DNA of 39,456 nt, taken from positions 1 to 39,456 of the IMG/VR virus record IMGVR_UViG_3300037258_001204, one strand, 5' to 3'. The translations under genes and the position numbers were made by a program. The stretch comes from a virus. Within the stretch, counting starts at the first letter, position 1; every line of letters begins with the position of its first letter. The notes under the pieces were generated by a model. That model was not told where the DNA came from and ran no database searches. It saw only the letters and a list, made by a program, of their open reading frames with translations. This document shows, piece by piece, positions 36,608 through 39,456 of the stretch.

Positions 36608-36894
36608 TCGGAAAGGCGCAACTGCTCCATGCGGCGGAGATTCTGGATTCGCTGCGGATCTTCCCGCGGCTATTCGTGGGGACCTACACCGTATGGGGCG
36701 GTGGCACCTGTTGGCAGGTGCTGCACTGGTATTTCGCGCAGCCCGCAGCCGAGCGCACCGTCCAGGATGCGGGCCTCGTGACCAGCGTCGTCACCGTGCT
36801 CGTCGGCTTCCTGACCACGATGTACCGCACCTATTCAGATAGCGGACGCGACTGGAATGCAAGGCCGGTCGATCCGATGAGGCCTCAACCATGA
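36604..36894 (+). CDS. Holin-like protein, two membrane segments
   Basis: A 96-aa protein starting at GTG in a GTGA overlap. LFVGTYTVWGGGTCWQVLHW forms one hydrophobic region and LVTSVVTVLVGFLTTMYRTY a second, with a hydrophilic C-terminal tail (DSGRDWNARPVDPMRPQP). Two membrane spans, the size, and the place directly before the spanin gene favour a holin. Family not certain. Confidence 0.65.
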   Translation: MIGKAQLLHAAEILDSLRIFPRLFVGTYTVWGGGTCWQVLHWYFAQPAAERTVQDAGLVTSVVTVLVGFLTTMYRTYSDSGRDWNARPVDPMRPQP

Positions 36895-37370
36895 ATGCGC
36901 TCGAGATCAAGCTCGCGGCGATCGCGATCGTCTCCGCACTGCTCGCCGGCGCGGCCTTCTACGAAGGCTGGGCGCACGGAACCGCGTCGGTGCAGGCGAA
37001 ATGGAATGTGGAAAAGCTCGGCGAGCAGAAGGCCGTCGAGGATGCGCAGGCTCGCGCGCTCGCGGCTGAACAGCAACAGGAGGCGGCCGTGCAGGCCGTG
37101 CAACAGGACTATGAAACGAAACTTCGCACTGCTGATGCTACCAGCACTGCTCTGTCTGGCCTCGTGCGCCAGTACGAAGACCGCCTTCGTCGCAGCGCCG
37201 TGCCCGCGCGTGCCGTCACCGCCGGCGGACCTGCTGCAGGCGCCGAAGTCGCCAGAGGCGACGGCGGTGTTGATGCAGCGGCTGCAGCAGCAATTGAAGC
37301 CTGCCAGTCAGACGCCGCCCAGCTCGGCACCCTGATCGAGTGGGTGCAGAAAACAACCGTCCAGGAGTAA
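36891..37370 (+). CDS. Rz: Rz-like inner-membrane spanin
   Basis: A 159-aa protein with an N-terminal membrane anchor (LAAIAIVSALLAGAAFYEGW) and a long periplasmic coiled coil (VQAKWNVEKLGEQKAVEDAQ, AAEQQQEAAVQAVQQDYETK), ending in an Ala-rich segment. This is the architecture of Rz i-spanins, which with Rz1 fuse inner and outer membranes at lysis. ATG overlaps the holin stop. A second gene is nested inside in another frame, confirming identity. Confidence 0.88.
   Translation: MNALEIKLAAIAIVSALLAGAAFYEGWAHGTASVQAKWNVEKLGEQKAVEDAQARALAAEQQQEAAVQAVQQDYETKLRTADATSTALSGLVRQYEDRLRRSAVPARAVTAGGPAAGAEVARGDGGVDAAAAAAIEACQSDAAQLGTLIEWVQKTTVQE
37111..37335 (+). CDS. Rz1: Rz1-like outer-membrane lipoprotein spanin, nested in Rz
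   Basis: A 74-aa protein in the +1 frame entirely within Rz. MKRNFALLMLPALLCLASC has a lipoprotein signal with lipobox LASC (Cys19). The mature part is Pro-rich (CPRVPSPPADLLQAPKSP; QTPPSSAP), as expected for o-spanins. AGGA lies 4 nt before the ATG. It pairs with the Rz C-terminus across the periplasm. Confidence 0.88.
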   Translation: MKRNFALLMLPALLCLASCASTKTAFVAAPCPRVPSPPADLLQAPKSPEATAVLMQRLQQQLKPASQTPPSSAP

Positions 37371-37375
37371 TTACG

Positions 37376-38971
37376 ATGAAACGCTACCTCATTGCGGCAA
37401 CGGCCGCCGTGCTCGCGTGCGCGGGTGCTCTAGCCGCGAATCCGGTCACGACCACGGTCGGCCCCTACAACGTCAACGGTGTTGGCAGCTTCGCGACGTT
37501 CGCGGCCGCGCAGGCATCGATCGCGGCGCCGGCGCCGGGCAAATCCGCCTCGGCCGTGATCGCGGCCCAGGTGACGGTGACGAACGCCGAATCTCCTTCT
37601 GGCACCGTCGTCCTGGCTGGCAAGGGGCAGATCGTCGACCACGCCGGCAACGTCTGGTCGACGGAAGCGACGGGCTGCAATTCTCTTCTGCCGGCGCCCT
37701 GCGTGACGGAAAACGGAACGGAAGCGGCCTACGTCACGACGGGCGCAGGCAATTCGCTCTCCGGCAACGTGCTCCTGCTTTTTTACGTCTCCGGAAACCT
37801 GTATCACCAGGCCAAGGACTGCGGCATTTGGCAGTCGAACGGCACGGTGTGGGTGCGCTCAGCCGCGCCGCCCAGCGTGACGCTGCCGCCCTGCAGCGCC
37901 GTCAGCTCGAGCAGCTCCTCGAGCTCGAGCAGCTCGTCATCGTCCAGCGGCGGCAGCTCCAGCAGTTCGAGCAGCTCCTCGAGCAGTGGCTCGAGCTCCA
38001 GTAGCAGCGGCAGCTCCTCCGGATCCGGCGGCTCGCCGAGCGCCAGCGCGGCCGCGCTGCTGAAGTATCTGCAGGGCTTGTCTGGCCAGACCAAGCACCT
38101 CCTGCTCGGTCAGCACAGCGGCTATTGGGACGGTCCCTCGGGCGGCGGTACGCCCAACAGCGCGGCGATGGACACCATCGCGCCGATCCCGACGCTCGCG
38201 GGCGTCGGCGGCAAGCAGGTGGCGATCGCCGGCTTCACCAACGATCAATCCGGCGACAGCGAGGACGTCGTTGGCCTGTCCAACGCGTGGCTCGCGCAGG
38301 GCGGCATCGTGCTGGTCTCGCAGTGGCCGCGTAATCCGCTCGCGGCGATCGGCAGCACGAACTTTGCAAATCTGATCGTCGCCGGCACTGCTGAATACAA
38401 GCAATGGCACAGCTACCTCGACACTCAGATCGCGAAGTTTCAGCAGATCAACGGCGCCTTTATCTATCGGCCCTTCGTGGAGCTTGACGGCTCGTGGAGC
38501 TGGTGGGTACCGACTGAGGGCTCGCAGCAGGGGACATTCAAGACGCTCTGGCAGCAGACGCACGACTACGTCGAGTCGAAGATGCCGGGCAAGATCGTCT
38601 GGCTATTCAGCCTCAACAACTTCGAGAGCGCGGCGACCTGCGCGGCCTGGTATCCGGGCAGCGCCTACGTCGATGCCGTCGGCTTCGATGAGTACCCGCC
38701 GCTCGCCGCCGGCATCACGCCTGGTTACACCTGGGCGCTGACTACCGGCAAGGTGATCATGCTGCCGGAAGTGGGCGGCAACGTGACCGAGTCAAACGAG
38801 CCTGCCAACAGCTTCGATAACAGCACGATCTTGACCACCGTCAAGGCCAATTGGCCCAAGGTCGCTGCTATCGTGGTGTGGTCCAACGGTGAGCAGATCC
38901 CGATTCAGAAGGGCGCCGGGCCGCTCCTGAACGATCCTGCGGTGGTCACGCTCAGCGACTTGCCGCATTGA
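37376..38971 (+). CDS. Secreted GH26-like glycoside hydrolase with polyserine linker
   Basis: A 531-aa protein. Signal peptide MKRYLIAATAAVLACAGALA; an unrecognised beta-rich N-terminal domain (about 22-172, two Cys pairs); a Ser/Gly linker (about 175-222); and a C-terminal catalytic domain. HLLLGQHSGYWDG, FIYRPFVELDGSWSWW (candidate acid/base Glu369), DAVGFDEYPP and LPEVGG (candidate nucleophile Glu465) follow the GH26 beta-mannanase pattern (RPxHExNGxWFWW). Polyserine linkers are common in exported polysaccharidases of Gammaproteobacteria. The ribosome site overlaps the Rz stop, so it sits in the lysis operon. Lysogenic conversion enzyme or depolymerase; not a typical endolysin. Confidence 0.75.
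   Translation: MKRYLIAATAAVLACAGALAANPVTTTVGPYNVNGVGSFATFAAAQASIAAPAPGKSASAVIAAQVTVTNAESPSGTVVLAGKGQIVDHAGNVWSTEATGCNSLLPAPCVTENGTEAAYVTTGAGNSLSGNVLLLFYVSGNLYHQAKDCGIWQSNGTVWVRSAAPPSVTLPPCSAVSSSSSSSSSSSSSSSGGSSSSSSSSSSSGSSSSSSGSSSGSGGSPSASAAALLKYLQGLSGQTKHLLLGQHSGYWDGPSGGGTPNSAAMDTIAPIPTLAGVGGKQVAIAGFTNDQSGDSEDVVGLSNAWLAQGGIVLVSQWPRNPLAAIGSTNFANLIVAGTAEYKQWHSYLDTQIAKFQQINGAFIYRPFVELDGSWSWWVPTEGSQQGTFKTLWQQTHDYVESKMPGKIVWLFSLNNFESAATCAAWYPGSAYVDAVGFDEYPPLAAGITPGYTWALTTGKVIMLPEVGGNVTESNEPANSFDNSTILTTVKANWPKVAAIVVWSNGEQIPIQKGAGPLLNDPAVVTLSDLPH
37899..38040 (+). repeat. Low-complexity Ser/Gly codon tract
   Basis: AGC, TCG, TCC and AGT codons alternate with few Gly codons for about 140 bp, encoding the interdomain linker of the GH26-like protein. 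The repeated AGCTCGAGCAGC units could slip, changing linker length. Confidence 0.85.
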
Positions 38972-38991
38972 CGGCCGTGGTGTCGCTGGAG

Positions 38992-39066
38992 CTATCTAAT
39001 ATTCGGATTCGAAACGCGAAAAAGCGGCGGAAAATGAGGGTGTTCTGCGGCGAAAATATTGGATAG
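38992..39066. repeat. Inverted repeat beside the right attachment site
   Basis: CTATCTAATATT (38992-39003) and AATATTGGATAG (39055-39066) match as an inverted pair in 11 of 12 bases. Related ATATTC...GGAT words recur up to 39090. This AT-rich non-coding stretch lies 50-125 bp from the tRNA fragment, where integrase arm-type or excisionase sites are expected. Confidence 0.5.
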
Positions 39067-39116
39067 TTCCGCGGCACATATTCAATCGGATCAAGGCGCG
39101 CGGCGTGGTTCGCGCG

Positions 39117-39166
39117 AGCGCCTCCTAAGCGCTAGGTCGTCGGTTCAACTCCGGCCGGGGGCGCCA
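39117..39166 (+). other. attR: 3' half of tRNA-Arg(CCT)
   Basis: The anticodon arm AGCGC-CTCCTAA-GCGCT (anticodon CCT at 39124-39126), variable AGGTC, T arm GTCGG-TTCAACT-CCGGC, acceptor strand CGGGGGC, discriminator G and CCA are all present. The upstream D arm and the 5' acceptor strand (expected GCCCCCG) are absent. This is the duplicated 3' part of a tRNA gene, as left by integration; the crossover should lie within it. The whole tRNA is expected left of this window. Confidence 0.88.
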
Positions 39167-39172
39167 GTAATT

Positions 39173-39198
39173 CGTCTCACCAAGACAACTTGGAGACG
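39173..39198. other. Hairpin downstream of tRNA fragment
   Basis: CGTCT-CA-CCAAG pairs with CTTGGAGACG around an ACAA loop, with a 2-nt bulge. It follows the CCA by 6 nt and is host DNA; it may be the tRNA transcript's end structure, although no T-run follows. The rest of 39199-39243 shows nothing. Confidence 0.45.
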
Positions 39199-39243
39199 GC
39201 AGAGGCGCCCACGGCGGCCAAGGCACGACTCGTCCGTGCGCAA

Positions 39244-39456
39244 TCAACTTCTCGTTGCCGGCCGCGTCAGCCACGCTAGCGAAATGATCAGCAACGTGAG
39301 TACCAGCGGTTCCAGGACCATCGCCAAGCTGCCCCAGACTGCATTGGCCCTGAGCACCGTCAGCGACAGGACAGTCGCCGTGCCTACGGAACTGATGAGC
39401 ACGATCGTTCCATAAAACGTATATCTGGGCAGGAATAGCAGCACGGCACCCACCAC
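39244..39456 (-). CDS. Host membrane protein, C-terminal part only
   Basis: The frame is open to the window edge, so the 5' end is probably missing. The 70 residues contain three hydrophobic stretches (VGAVLLFLPRYTFYGTIVLI, ISSVGTATVLSLTVLRANAV, LVLTLLIISLAWLT), so it is a multi-span inner-membrane protein. Not recognised. Composition and location past attR mark it as bacterial rather than phage. Confidence 0.6.
   Translation of the reverse strand: MVGAVLLFLPRYTFYGTIVLISSVGTATVLSLTVLRANAVWGSLAMVLEPLVLTLLIISLAWLTRPATRS

Noticed and set aside
37899-38040. Phase-variable simple sequence repeat
   Set aside because: The Ser tract mixes AGC, TCG, TCC, AGT and GGC codons irregularly, so no long perfect unit exists; linker-length change is possible but switching is not supported.
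39081-39166. Complete tRNA gene
   Set aside because: The D arm and the 5' acceptor strand that should pair with CGGGGGC are missing; only the 3' half is present, so it is an attachment-site remnant.
1-39456. Insertion sequences or transposases
   Set aside because: No DDE or HUH transposase motif and no paired terminal inverted repeats with target duplications were seen; recombinases present are phage-type tyrosine enzymes.

Overview
The window is a nearly complete lambda-like siphoviral prophage of about 39 kb, plus roughly 0.3 kb of host DNA at its right end, in a GC-rich proteobacterium. High GC, dense ATGA/GTGA-coupled genes and a polyserine-linked secreted glycanase point to a Beta- or Gammaproteobacterium; I cannot name the genus. 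The right junction is recognisable because only the 3' half of a tRNA-Arg(CCT), from the anticodon arm to CCA, is present at 39117-39166. The intact tRNA should therefore lie to the left of base 1.

Left arm (1-3.6 kb): a leftward operon starts at a promoter that carries repressor operators (2526-2566). It encodes a small membrane protein, a Cys-rich protein, a short unrecognised protein, a DUF4224 protein, a tyrosine recombinase that lacks the first catalytic Arg, and a 225-aa protein. A lipoprotein gene and a CI-like repressor gene lie between the left and right operator clusters. The right cluster has three 17-bp operators with PRM and PR interleaved, and a Cro-like gene follows.

Rightward early region (3.6-13.4 kb): a ribbon-helix-helix protein, a replication initiator with an iteron origin inside its gene, a second and complete tyrosine recombinase, many small translationally coupled genes (Lar-like zinc ribbon, Cys-rich proteins, winged-helix protein), RusA, and a Q-like late regulator. 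Two paralogous zinc-ribbon genes on the opposite strand and a decayed integrase fragment interrupt this operon at 8.7-9.8 kb.

Late region (13.4-39 kb): a probable late promoter and terminator pair follow Q. A block of unrecognised, partly virion-like genes comes next, including a protein built of 74-residue tandem repeats. The packaging and morphogenesis genes are HNH, TerS, TerL, HK97-type portal, S49 protease, HK97-fold capsid, connector and adaptor, tail tube, tail chaperone with an A_AAA_AAC frameshift site, gp10-like protein, a 573-aa tape measure, and tail tip and hub proteins. The lysis and conversion end has a DUF5675 protein, small membrane proteins and holin candidates, nested Rz/Rz1 spanins, and a secreted GH26-like glycoside hydrolase just before attR.

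The logic is that of a temperate phage: repressor and operators hold PL and PR shut, Cro and the early genes replicate DNA from the internal iterons, Q opens the late operon, and the spanins and holin release virions. Most unusual are the three integrase-related sequences, the repeat protein and orphan block, the zinc-ribbon cassette, and the terminal GH26-like gene in a phage with no recognisable endolysin.
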